Origin: Fidelibacterota bacterium
GTDB taxonomy: Bacteria; Fidelibacterota; Marinisomatia; Marinisomatales; CAZVFT01
Assembly (NCBI GenBank): GCA_014381485.1
Contig: JACNLN010000059.1
Span: 1-22,065, forward strand
DNA length: 22,065 nt
Direction of reading: 5' to 3'
The translations under genes and the position numbers were made by a program. Below the pieces are notes generated by a model. That model was not told where the DNA came from. It worked only from the letters and a program-made list of their open reading frames with translations, and did no database searches. Within the stretch, counting starts at the first letter, position 1. Every line of letters starts with the position of its first letter. Below are positions 1-7,268 of this stretch, in pieces.

Positions 1-215
1 GGAATGTTAAAAATTTCAGAATAGGAGCAGGAACCCTGTATCAAGAATTATTAACAATAACTGATCATAAAAGGATACTTCTGGTAACTTTTTTCTTGAT
101 TATTAATTTTGTGAAGTTGATGTTAATTGAGCCCACTGACAGGAAACAGCCATTTTACTCTCTGGATCGAGCTATTACTGATTTTCTAAAACATAATGAT
201 CCTAGTTTGACTTAA
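1..215 (+). CDS. C-terminal fragment of an unrecognised, possibly membrane-anchored protein (5' truncated)
   Basis: A reading frame is open from base 3 at the left edge to a TAA at 213-215, giving 70 residues without a start in view. Residues about 25-42 form a hydrophobic stretch (ILLVTFFLIINF...) that could be one membrane segment, followed by a short polar tail. The frame ends 17 bases before the stop of the convergent minus-strand gene, a normal gene-end spacing. I recognise no family. The other two forward frames close within the first 22 bases. An open frame of this length in AT-rich DNA could still be chance, so confidence is moderate. Confidence 0.42.
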   Translation, partial: NVKNFRIGAGTLYQELLTITDHKRILLVTFFLIINFVKLMLIEPTDRKQPFYSLDRAITDFLKHNDPSLT

Positions 216-232
216 TTAGAAAAATTCAAATA

Positions 233-1819
233 TTACGCCAGTATTTTATCAACTTCTGTCTGATCTAATTCCAATAGGTACTCAATACCACTAATGTTGG
301 AAACATCTTTTGTTAAAGCAGCCAAGTCGCTTCTGGAGATGTGCTCGAGACTGAATTTCCTGCTACCACACATAAGTTGACGCAATCCTTGAGCAAGACG
401 TTCATAGTAAGTATAAAGACCAAGTGCACCGGTAGGTATTTTATCATATTCTTTTTTACCTAATTTCTTATGAAGATCAGTAGCAGTGACAAAGATTTCT
501 TCAATTGTATTTCCAAAACGTTCAACATAAACAGGAATTTGGTTTTCTTCGATTGTTCGACCAATTGTTTTACCTACCATTGCTGCAGCGATAGGGCTAC
601 GAGCCATACCGATGAGTTTCACAAATGGTGCACCCAAAGCAAGACCTTTGAATATCAAATCTTCGAAAGTGAAACCACCAGCCAGTACCAATGCTGGAAT
701 ATATTCACCCTTATCGTGAAGATATTTAGCATATCTATATAAAAGTGAATGTAACTCTACTGGTGGCATACCCCATTCATTCATCATTCGCCAGGGACTC
801 ATCCCCGTTCCACCACCAGCACCATCAACCGTTAGAAGATCAATCTTGTACTTGGATGAAAATTTAATTGCTCTTGCTAGATCAACGGGTCTGTAAGCCC
901 CGGTTTTTAGAAAAATATATTTTGCACCAGCTTTTCGCAATTTATCCACTCTTTCCGCAAAAGATTCCTCAGATACCATACCGACACGTGAATGACGTTC
1001 AAATTCTTTAAAAGCACCTCGCTCAAAAGCTTTAATAACATTAGGATCTGTGGGATTAGGTAACACAACATAACCCCGTTTATATAACATCTGGGCTTTC
1101 TTTAGTTCTTTGATCTTTACTTCACCACCAATATTTTTTGCTCCTTGCCCCCACTTTAGCTCAACAATTTCAACGCCAAGTTCATTTATGGCGTATTCAT
1201 GAACGCCCAAGCGAGTATCCTCAACATTGGCTTGAACAATGATAGCTCCATACCCATCAGTCTGGTAATCTTGATATAGTTTTACACGACGCTTAAGATC
1301 AACTGTATCAATTACTTTTCCGTTTTTAATTACTGCTTCAGGATCCATTCCAACCACATTTTCTCCAATTGTCAGACCAGTCCCCGACAGTGCAGAACCG
1401 ATTGCCAATCCTTCCCAATTATTTTTAGCAATATCGGTTGAACCAATACCGGGAATAATCCAAGGATAACGAAATTTTATCCCTTTATCGTGCCCGAAGT
1501 GAACTTCAAGATTAACTGCAGGGAATATTGCTTTATCACTATCAGCTTCAATACCATAGGCACCAACAGCAGTCCCCATAATGTTGAAGTGAGAATAATC
1601 AACAGGATATGTTTTTTCAGCGGCTGAGGTGATAACACCAAATGGCTGTGGATAGATTACTTCATGACCTCGATAGGCAGATTTTCCTATTTCACACATC
1701 CCTATACAACCATCAACACAGGTAACACACATACCGGATGCTGGCGTTATTGATCCTTCTGTTCTATTCTTTGTTAAAGTTGCTGCTGAGGAGTTTACTC
1801 TTGATAAGGTTGTTGGCAT
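233..1819 (-). CDS. Glutamate-synthase-like FMN oxidoreductase subunit (GltS FMN domain, COG0069 type)
   Basis: 528 residues with the alpha/beta-barrel FMN and 2-oxoglutarate domain of glutamate synthase. Visible marks are KWGQGAKNIGGE (about 223-233), TVDGAGGGTGMSP (330-342), LVLAGGFTFEDL (378-388) and LALGAPFVKLIG (393-404). The N-terminus carries CxxCxxxCxxxC (C31, C34, C38, C42), a plausible iron-sulfur site. The only other Cys is C484, so the Cys-rich 3Fe-4S loop of true glutamate synthases is absent. There is no N-terminal glutamine amidotransferase domain and no such gene nearby. The start at 1819 is chosen because GGAGGG lies 7 bases upstream; a longer frame from 1864 would overlap the preceding gene. 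It is last in the NuoE/NuoF/HoxU-like operon, 4 bases after the previous stop. I infer it is the terminal catalytic subunit of that complex; its substrate is unknown and glutamate synthesis is not shown. Confidence 0.88.
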   Translation of the reverse strand: MPTTLSRVNSSAATLTKNRTEGSITPASGMCVTCVDGCIGMCEIGKSAYRGHEVIYPQPFGVITSAAEKTYPVDYSHFNIMGTAVGAYGIEADSDKAIFPAVNLEVHFGHDKGIKFRYPWIIPGIGSTDIAKNNWEGLAIGSALSGTGLTIGENVVGMDPEAVIKNGKVIDTVDLKRRVKLYQDYQTDGYGAIIVQANVEDTRLGVHEYAINELGVEIVELKWGQGAKNIGGEVKIKELKKAQMLYKRGYVVLPNPTDPNVIKAFERGAFKEFERHSRVGMVSEESFAERVDKLRKAGAKYIFLKTGAYRPVDLARAIKFSSKYKIDLLTVDGAGGGTGMSPWRMMNEWGMPPVELHSLLYRYAKYLHDKGEYIPALVLAGGFTFEDLIFKGLALGAPFVKLIGMARSPIAAAMVGKTIGRTIEENQIPVYVERFGNTIEEIFVTATDLHKKLGKKEYDKIPTGALGLYTYYERLAQGLRQLMCGSRKFSLEHISRSDLAALTKDVSNISGIEYLLELDQTEVDKILA

Positions 1820-1823
1820 TGAT

Positions 1824-2513
1824 TTACCCTCCATTGTTAAATTTTTCAATCTCACATGAAACACAGGGTTCCATGTAACACATCATATCATCAAACTTTT
1901 CTTTTTCAATACAAGGCGGACTCAGATTAGCACAGCCACCACATATTGCTTTCTCCGGTTCGTTATATGTACACCTGAGTTGACAAGCTGGGCAGACATA
2001 CATACACCCGCCACACAAACGACAAACCTCTGATTTACTATCAAAAGGTGAACCGACGGTTCTGTTTTCACCCCTTCCACGAAAGCCAATGGCTTTTGCC
2101 ATCATCTGCTCTTCACACATACGCACACACAACCCACAGAGAATACAATCTTCATATTCCTGTTTAAAACGTTGCTGGCGAACTTCATGAGTTGATGCCA
2201 GATCCTGAATAATCTTTGATTGAGGGCAGGAAGCTAACATAAGCTCCAAAATCATTTTCCGTGCCTTAATGACGCGTGAGGAGGCTGTCTTTACTTTAAG
2301 TCCCTCTTCAGCAAGGTAAGTACAAGATGTAACCAGTTTAGCGTTCGTTCCCTCTTCAATCTCCACCACACAGAGTCTGCAGGCGCCATAAGGTGAAAGT
2401 CCTTCCATATTACATAAAGTTGGAATAGGGAAACCTAAGAATGTAGAAGCCTCTAGTATGGTTGTGCCTTCCTCAACAGATATCTTTAAACCGTTAATTG
2501 TAAGATTAATCAT
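1824..2513 (-). CDS. HoxU/NuoG-N-terminal-like ferredoxin subunit (2Fe-2S plus 4Fe-4S)
   Basis: 229 residues with 21 cysteines. Residues 1-75 are a plant-type [2Fe-2S] ferredoxin domain with ligands C34, C45, C48 and C64, in the SPYGACRLCVVEI context of NuoG, HydA and HoxU. C96 and H109 lie in the following linker region. Then come two ferredoxin-type Cys runs, C123-C126-C129-C133 and C164-C167-C170-C174 (plus C177, C181), likely two [4Fe-4S] clusters. An unusual tail adds C191, C194, C201, C212, C217 and C220. In HydABC-type enzymes and bidirectional hydrogenases such a subunit passes electrons from the NuoF-like flavoprotein to the catalytic subunit. Here it lies between NuoF-like and glutamate-synthase-like genes, 29 bases after the former and 4 before the latter, so the same wiring role is inferred. 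Confidence 0.87.
   Translation of the reverse strand: MINLTINGLKISVEEGTTILEASTFLGFPIPTLCNMEGLSPYGACRLCVVEIEEGTNAKLVTSCTYLAEEGLKVKTASSRVIKARKMILELMLASCPQSKIIQDLASTHEVRQQRFKQEYEDCILCGLCVRMCEEQMMAKAIGFRGRGENRTVGSPFDSKSEVCRLCGGCMYVCPACQLRCTYNEPEKAICGGCANLSPPCIEKEKFDDMMCYMEPCVSCEIEKFNNGG
1827..1832 (-). promoter_or_regulatory. Ribosome binding site fixing the start of the glutamate-synthase-like gene
   Basis: GGAGGG on the minus strand sits 7 bases before the ATG at 1819. It lies over the end of the preceding gene, whose TAA is at 1826-1824. This supports the 528-residue start over the longer frame that begins 45 bases upstream. Confidence 0.75.
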
Positions 2514-2542
2514 TCCGGAAATTTCCTTTTATGTAATACATC

Positions 2543-4393
2543 TCATATCACATCTACAGCATCAAATTTGCACACGCTCTTACATGCAGCGCATTTGATA
2601 CACTTATCCTGGTTAATAATATGAAGTTCCTGTTTAGACCCAGTAATTGCATTCTCCGGACACGACCGCAAACATACCAAACAACCAGTACAGTTTTCAT
2701 TTATCGAAAAAGTGATAAGTTCTTTGCATACACCTGCTGGACACCTTTTCTCTTTGATATGTGCTTCATATTCATCTTTGAAATATCCTAATGTAGATAA
2801 CACAGGATTAGGGGCAGTCTGTCCCAGCCCGCACATAGTAGTATCTTTTACCACATATGCAAGTTCTTCAAGAAGATCAAGCTGTTCCAGTGTGCCCTTT
2901 CCACTTGAAATGTCATCAAGGATCTCATACATACGTTGAGTACCCTTCCGACAGGTAAAACATTTTCCGCAGGACTCATCCTTTAAAAAGTTCATGAAGT
3001 ACTTAGCGACATCTACCATACAGGTATTTTCATCCATCACAATCATACCACCTGATCCCATGATTGAACCAACCTTAGAGAGACTGTCGTAATCTATGGA
3101 AAGATCAAACATGTTTGCAGGAATACAACCCCCGGAAGGTCCCCCTGTCTGTACTGCCTTGATCGGCGTTTTACTTACCGATCCACCTCCAATATTATTT
3201 ACTATCTCATTTATTTTCGTACCCATCGGCACTTCAACCAGTCCGGTATTTTTAACCTTTCCTACAATGCTGAATATCTTCGTACCTGAATTTCCTTCGG
3301 GACCTATTTTAGAGTACTTTTCTGCCCCATTCCTGAAAATGATTGGTATATTTGCCCAGGTCTCAACATTATTAATAGCTGTTGGTTTATCTTCAATACC
3401 TTTCTGCACAGGGAAAGGAGGTCGTTGGCGTGGCTCTCCCATTTTCCCTTCTACAGATCTGATCAACGCTGTTTCTTCTCCACACACAAATGCACCTGCT
3501 CCCTTAACCAAGCTGATATCAAATGAAAAACCGCTACCGAGAATATTTTCTCCTAACAAGCCTAATTCACGAGCACGCCGAAGAGCAATAATTAGATGTT
3601 TGATTGCCAAAGGATACTCAGCACGAATATAAATTACTCCCTCAGTCGCCCCCGTAGCAAAAGAACCAATAATCATCCCTTCAATAATGCTGTGAGGGTT
3701 CCCTTCTAGCACACTGCGATCCATGTATGCCCCTGGATCACCCTCGTCAGCGTTACAAACTAGATACTTTCCAGACCCATTCTTTTGTTCGGCTAATAAT
3801 CCCCATTTTACTCCTGTAGGAAATCCGGCTCCTCCACGACCACGAAGACCAGAAACTTTCACTTCATCAATCACCCATTCCGGTTCATTCCACTCTAAAA
3901 CCGCTGCCAAGGCTGAATACCCGTCATTTTGGATGTAATCATAAATACGTATCGGATCAATATTCTCATTACTGGCTAATATTGTACGAACCTGATTTCG
4001 ATAGAATGGTAAATCATTTTGTTTCTCAATTCTTTTTCCTGTATCTGGATCAACAAACAATAAATCTTCAAGTACTTTGCCTTGATTCACAGCTTCCACA
4101 ATACGGATCATTTTTTCCATATTCACTTTTGGATAAAAGGTACCACGCGGCTGGACTAAAATAGATGGTTCCATCTCGCAAAACCCATGACATCCTGTGA
4201 TGCGATATTTTACTCTGCCAGTCAGATTATTATTTAACAGTTCTCTTTTCGTTATTCGAATCAGATCATTCGCACCGCTAGCCTGTCCACACGTGCCTGC
4301 GGAAATTACAATAGTGGGAATTTTTCCATTCTGATCAGTTAATAATCGCCTTCTCAGTTCATTAAAATCTTCTATTGAATTAAGCTGTAGCAT
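2543..4393 (-). CDS. NuoF-like NADH-oxidising FMN/iron-sulfur subunit (HydB/HndC type)
   Basis: 616 residues, longer than a plain NuoF because of extra domains at both ends. Residues 1-110 form a thioredoxin-like ferredoxin domain (C35, C68, C72). The NADH/FMN core shows GLRGRGGAGFPTG (182-194), CNADEGDPGAYMDR (213-226) and GAGAFVCGEETALI (298-311). An SLBB-like segment follows at about 370-430. The N3-type [4Fe-4S] site is C475, C478, C481 and C521. The C-terminus adds a two-cluster ferredoxin domain, C568-C571-C574-C578 and C598-C601-C604-C608. This is the layout of the HydB/HndC flavoprotein of soluble hydrogenases, some of which bifurcate electrons. It lies 11 bases after the NuoE-like gene. 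NADH as partner is inferred from the family; NADPH cannot be excluded. No complex I membrane subunits are present in the window. Confidence 0.93.
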   Translation of the reverse strand: MLQLNSIEDFNELRRRLLTDQNGKIPTIVISAGTCGQASGANDLIRITKRELLNNNLTGRVKYRITGCHGFCEMEPSILVQPRGTFYPKVNMEKMIRIVEAVNQGKVLEDLLFVDPDTGKRIEKQNDLPFYRNQVRTILASNENIDPIRIYDYIQNDGYSALAAVLEWNEPEWVIDEVKVSGLRGRGGAGFPTGVKWGLLAEQKNGSGKYLVCNADEGDPGAYMDRSVLEGNPHSIIEGMIIGSFATGATEGVIYIRAEYPLAIKHLIIALRRARELGLLGENILGSGFSFDISLVKGAGAFVCGEETALIRSVEGKMGEPRQRPPFPVQKGIEDKPTAINNVETWANIPIIFRNGAEKYSKIGPEGNSGTKIFSIVGKVKNTGLVEVPMGTKINEIVNNIGGGSVSKTPIKAVQTGGPSGGCIPANMFDLSIDYDSLSKVGSIMGSGGMIVMDENTCMVDVAKYFMNFLKDESCGKCFTCRKGTQRMYEILDDISSGKGTLEQLDLLEELAYVVKDTTMCGLGQTAPNPVLSTLGYFKDEYEAHIKEKRCPAGVCKELITFSINENCTGCLVCLRSCPENAITGSKQELHIINQDKCIKCAACKSVCKFDAVDVI

Positions 4394-4404
4394 TTCTAAT
4401 TCTC

Positions 4405-5250
4405 TTACTCAATCCCTGATAAATCTAACATATGTCCCTTACACCCTCTGCGGGAACAAATCTGTACAATGCCACCACCTCGAACTATCATCGGTATCAT
4501 TGGAGCATCACACTCAACACAATCAGTTCCACCAATTAGCTCAGAATGACAATGAGGACAGAAAAAATTTATTATTGTATCTTCTGGGATTTTATATTCA
4601 GAATCAACTGCATAACTTCCATACAAGCTTGATAATGCTAACCAACCATGTTTATTTTTGAAAGAAACCGTTACTCGTATTGAAGGGTAGCCATCAACAA
4701 GATGGCTGGGATTCATCAAGCTATGGTTACAACGAGGACAACTCACGCCTACAGGAAATACCCGTTTATCTGTTTTAATTTTAACTTTTTCAATACCTTC
4801 TCTTGCCTTTTTCAATATTTTTTTTACATCTGTCGCTTTGACATTTGAAAAATAATGTCCATCTACTACAACAATAGGACCTAAAGCACAAGCTCCCAAA
4901 CACGCTACGGTTTCGAGAGTAAAAAGTTTATCAGGTGTAGTTTCACCTGCTTTAATACCCAACTGTCGTTCAAATTCCTCACTGATGTATGGGGCTTCTC
5001 TAACATGGCAAGCGGTACCAAGACACACCGAAATATTATGTTTTCCTACAGGTTTTAATCTAAACGATTTATAAAATGTAGCAACTCCATATATATCTAC
5101 AAGCGATTGACCTGTATTCTCAGATATATACTTCAATGCACTATCAGGGAGATATCCATACTTATCCTGAATATCCTCAAGAAGAGAAATTAGCTTACCC
5201 CGTTCTTTGTTATGTTTAATTATCAAATCTGCAACAGGCGATAAATCCAT
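4405..5250 (-). CDS. NuoE-like 2Fe-2S subunit with C-terminal Cys-pair domain
   Basis: 281 residues, against about 160 for a typical NuoE. Residues 1-155 match the NuoE/24-kDa thioredoxin-like fold with [2Fe-2S] ligands C76, C81, C117 and C121 (CLGTACHV and CLGACALGP). The remaining 125 residues form an extra domain with four Cys pairs: C171/C174, C231/C234, C244/C247 and C265/C270. These look like metal-binding ribbons rather than a ferredoxin pattern. The start at 5250 is preceded by GAGGG. The gene opens the redox part of the operon, 101 bases downstream of the 96-residue Cys-rich gene and 11 bases before NuoF-like. It should relay electrons to or from the NuoF-like FMN site. The role of the added domain is unknown; docking of the glutamate-synthase-like subunit is one possibility. 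Confidence 0.92.
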   Translation of the reverse strand: MDLSPVADLIIKHNKERGKLISLLEDIQDKYGYLPDSALKYISENTGQSLVDIYGVATFYKSFRLKPVGKHNISVCLGTACHVREAPYISEEFERQLGIKAGETTPDKLFTLETVACLGACALGPIVVVDGHYFSNVKATDVKKILKKAREGIEKVKIKTDKRVFPVGVSCPRCNHSLMNPSHLVDGYPSIRVTVSFKNKHGWLALSSLYGSYAVDSEYKIPEDTIINFFCPHCHSELIGGTDCVECDAPMIPMIVRGGGIVQICSRRGCKGHMLDLSGIE

Positions 5251-5351
5251 ATTATGTCCCTCTACCTACCAGATTGGATTATATAAATGGTTACAAACTT
5301 CATTCATTGTCATACCTTACGGCATTATAAACAGGTAGTTTATTCAATATT

Positions 5352-5642
5352 TTACCTGTATTCCTCACACTGCCATACGATGCATTCTGGCTTATAAAGA
5401 GTACAAGTATCACGGTTGTCGCAATTGCTACAAAGACCCTTTAAATTTTTATATTCTTTAATACTCTCTTCAAATTTTGCTTCGACAGCATGCTTTTCCT
5501 CTGGAAATATTTTTTTTTCCTGAATACCACCCAAGTCAAATTCTTCACAATGAATCACTGGTTGTTTGAAACTCTGCGAGAGGTTACAACATGTATTATA
5601 CCTACAAGTATAACACAAACTGTTTTTTAAATATTTAGTCAT
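5352..5642 (-). CDS. Small Cys-rich protein with two repeated CxxC...CEE[FY] modules
   Basis: 96 residues with 10 cysteines, probably cytoplasmic (no signal peptide or membrane segment). It is an internal duplication. Module 1 has C10, C13, C18, C19 and C32 ending HCEEF. Module 2 has C71, C74, C80, C87 and C92 ending QCEEY. A charged Lys/Glu-rich linker (about 42-67) joins them. The spacing suggests one metal or iron-sulfur site per module. I do not recognise a named function. It is the first gene after a sigma-54-like promoter and just ahead of the NuoE/NuoF-like operon, so a role in maturation, redox sensing or electron transfer for that complex is inferred only from position. The ATG at 5642 follows AAGGA at a rather long spacing. 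Confidence 0.75.
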   Translation of the reverse strand: MTKYLKNSLCYTCRYNTCCNLSQSFKQPVIHCEEFDLGGIQEKKIFPEEKHAVEAKFEESIKEYKNLKGLCSNCDNRDTCTLYKPECIVWQCEEYR

Positions 5643-5695
5643 CTTTCATACATCCTTTTTTTATTACTTTAACAATCTTTACACAAAACCAAAGT

Positions 5696-5711
5696 ATCAA
5701 TTACCGTGCCA
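5696..5711 (-). promoter_or_regulatory. Sigma-54-like -24/-12 promoter element
   Basis: The minus strand reads TGGCACG, four bases, then TTGAT. The -24 block matches the sigma-54 consensus exactly and the GG-to-GA spacing is correct. The -12 block has GA instead of the usual GC, a deviation at an important base. It ends 54 bases before the ATG of the Cys-rich gene. The gene immediately upstream encodes a sigma-54 activator with an intact GAFTGA loop, which makes a functional promoter more likely. Confidence 0.6.
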
Positions 5712-5858
5712 TAGTAATTATTATTAGCTGACGATATTATAATATTTTAAACGAAAAGAACCGTAAGTAATTAATATACAATCAGTTATAATTATTTTAT
5801 ACAACTAAAAAACAATCAAATATCCTGAGAAATCATAACCTGTATTAAATAAAATAAT

Positions 5859-5875
5859 TGGGGAATATATCCCCA
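5859..5875 (-). terminator. Hairpin with T-rich tail downstream of the response regulator
   Basis: TGGGGA, a five-base loop and TCCCCA form a perfect 6-bp stem. Read on the minus strand it is followed by an AATTATTTTATTT run. It lies 59 bases after the response-regulator stop and is the second of two hairpins there, so it could end the kinase/regulator transcript. Confidence 0.5.
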
Positions 5876-5883
5876 CTGCGGAA

Positions 5884-5908
5884 ATTTAGAGGATTAATTC
5901 CTCTAAAT
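5884..5908 (-). terminator. 10-bp perfect stem-loop just after the response regulator
   Basis: ATTTAGAGGA and TCCTCTAAAT form a perfect 10-bp stem around a 5-base loop, 26 bases past the response-regulator stop. The minus-strand tail after the stem is short in T, so on its own it would be a weak intrinsic terminator. It probably acts with the adjacent hairpin at 5859-5875. Confidence 0.5.
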
Positions 5909-5933
5909 ATTTATAGTTGAAAATTTTGTGATG

Positions 5934-7268
5934 TTACTTTGTAACTTTTTTTCTTAAGGTTTTACGATCAATTCCGAGAATCTTCGCTGCTTTGGTTTGG
6001 TTACCATTCACACTTGCAAGGACATTGCATATATATTCAGATTCCACTTCAGCAAGAGTACGATTGAATACCATTTTTCTTGGTACAGAAAAATGCATTA
6101 AAGAGGGTAAATCAGACACTTCAATTGTGTCCTTATCAGACATAGCCACACAACTTTGAATTACATTTTCCAACTCTCTAACATTTCCAGGCCACGTATA
6201 ATTCTTAAATATCTGCATCACTTTTTCTGAAAACCTCGGTATTGGTTTCCCGAATTCTTTTACATACTTTGATGTGAAATGTTGTATTAAAAGTAAATAA
6301 TCATCTCCCCTCTCTCTTAAGGGCGGGATATGTAAAACAATTACATGAAGGCGGAAGAAAAGATCCTCACGAAACTCTCCTTTTTTTACCAAGCTATATA
6401 AATCTTTATTTGTTGAGGCTAGAATTCTAACATCTACTTTGTACGGTTTATTTGAACCAACCATATAAACCTCTTTTTCTTGAATCGCTCGTAAAAGCTT
6501 CACTTGCATTGATGTACTTGTTTCACTGATTTCATCAAGAAATATCGTACCACCGTCAGCTGTTTGAAAAAAACCCGCCCGAGTTAGTGTTGCTCCAGTA
6601 AAAGCACCTTTCACATAACCAAACAATTCGCTTTCTAAAAGATTCTCCGGAATAGCACCACAATTAATTGGGACAAATGGCGCAGAAGCCCTCGAACTAT
6701 TATAATGAATTGCCCTTGCTACAAGTTCTTTCCCTGTGCCACTTTCACCTGAAATATATACTGTTGCAGAAGTCTTTGAAGCTTTAGTTATCGATTCAAG
6801 TACCTTATCAATAGCCTTAGACTTGCCAATAATGTTGTAATTATCAGATAATTTAGAAGCTGTTTTATCTCTACTAATCTTTCTCATTTTTAGCTTATCA
6901 AGCGCTTTTCTGGTTGCATTAAAAAGTTCCTCAGCAGTAAAAGGCTTGGCTAAATACTCTTCCGCCCCACTCTTCACTGCTTCTACTGCTCCTTCAATCG
7001 TAGCATAACCCGTAATCATCATTACCTCTGTATCTGTAAGATTTTCTTTGATGTATTTAATTAAATCGAGTCCGCTTACTTTGGGCATTTTATAATCAGT
7101 AATTACAAGGTCAATTGTTGTGGAATCTAATATCCCTATAGCTTCAGCAACCCCAGGAGCTGTATAGACTACGTATCCCTGCGAAGTTAAATTTCTTTGA
7201 ACAATTTTTAAAGTGTCTGGAGAATCATCGACTACCAAAATACGCTCTCCTTTGGATAGACTTACCAT
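5934..7268 (-). CDS. NtrC-family sigma-54-dependent response regulator
   Basis: 444 residues with the full three-domain layout. The receiver domain (about 8-125) has acidic D14/D15, phosphoacceptor D58 (VITDYKMP), T86 and K108 (AKPF). The AAA+ domain has Walker A GESGTGKE (174-181), the sigma-54 contact loop GAFTGA (221-226) and Walker B TIFLDE (241-246). A Fis-type helix-turn-helix lies at about 421-442. All key residues are present, so it should be an active ATP-dependent activator of sigma-54 polymerase. Its ATG directly abuts the kinase stop (TAAATG), implying translational coupling and a cognate pair. The nearest likely target is the sigma-54-like promoter downstream at 5696-5711, driving the Cys-rich/NuoEF-like operon. 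Confidence 0.96.
   Translation of the reverse strand: MVSLSKGERILVVDDSPDTLKIVQRNLTSQGYVVYTAPGVAEAIGILDSTTIDLVITDYKMPKVSGLDLIKYIKENLTDTEVMMITGYATIEGAVEAVKSGAEEYLAKPFTAEELFNATRKALDKLKMRKISRDKTASKLSDNYNIIGKSKAIDKVLESITKASKTSATVYISGESGTGKELVARAIHYNSSRASAPFVPINCGAIPENLLESELFGYVKGAFTGATLTRAGFFQTADGGTIFLDEISETSTSMQVKLLRAIQEKEVYMVGSNKPYKVDVRILASTNKDLYSLVKKGEFREDLFFRLHVIVLHIPPLRERGDDYLLLIQHFTSKYVKEFGKPIPRFSEKVMQIFKNYTWPGNVRELENVIQSCVAMSDKDTIEVSDLPSLMHFSVPRKMVFNRTLAEVESEYICNVLASVNGNQTKAAKILGIDRKTLRKKVTK

Noticed and set aside
3096..3632. 178-codon plus-strand open frame
   Set aside because: It lies wholly antisense to the well-supported NuoF-like gene, encodes no recognisable motif and has no ribosome site; other antisense frames over coding regions were rejected for the same reason.
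233..5250. Calling the operon complex I (Nuo) or a complete glutamate synthase
   Set aside because: No membrane Nuo subunits or NuoBCD-like genes are present, and the GltS-like protein lacks both amidotransferase and 3Fe-4S parts.
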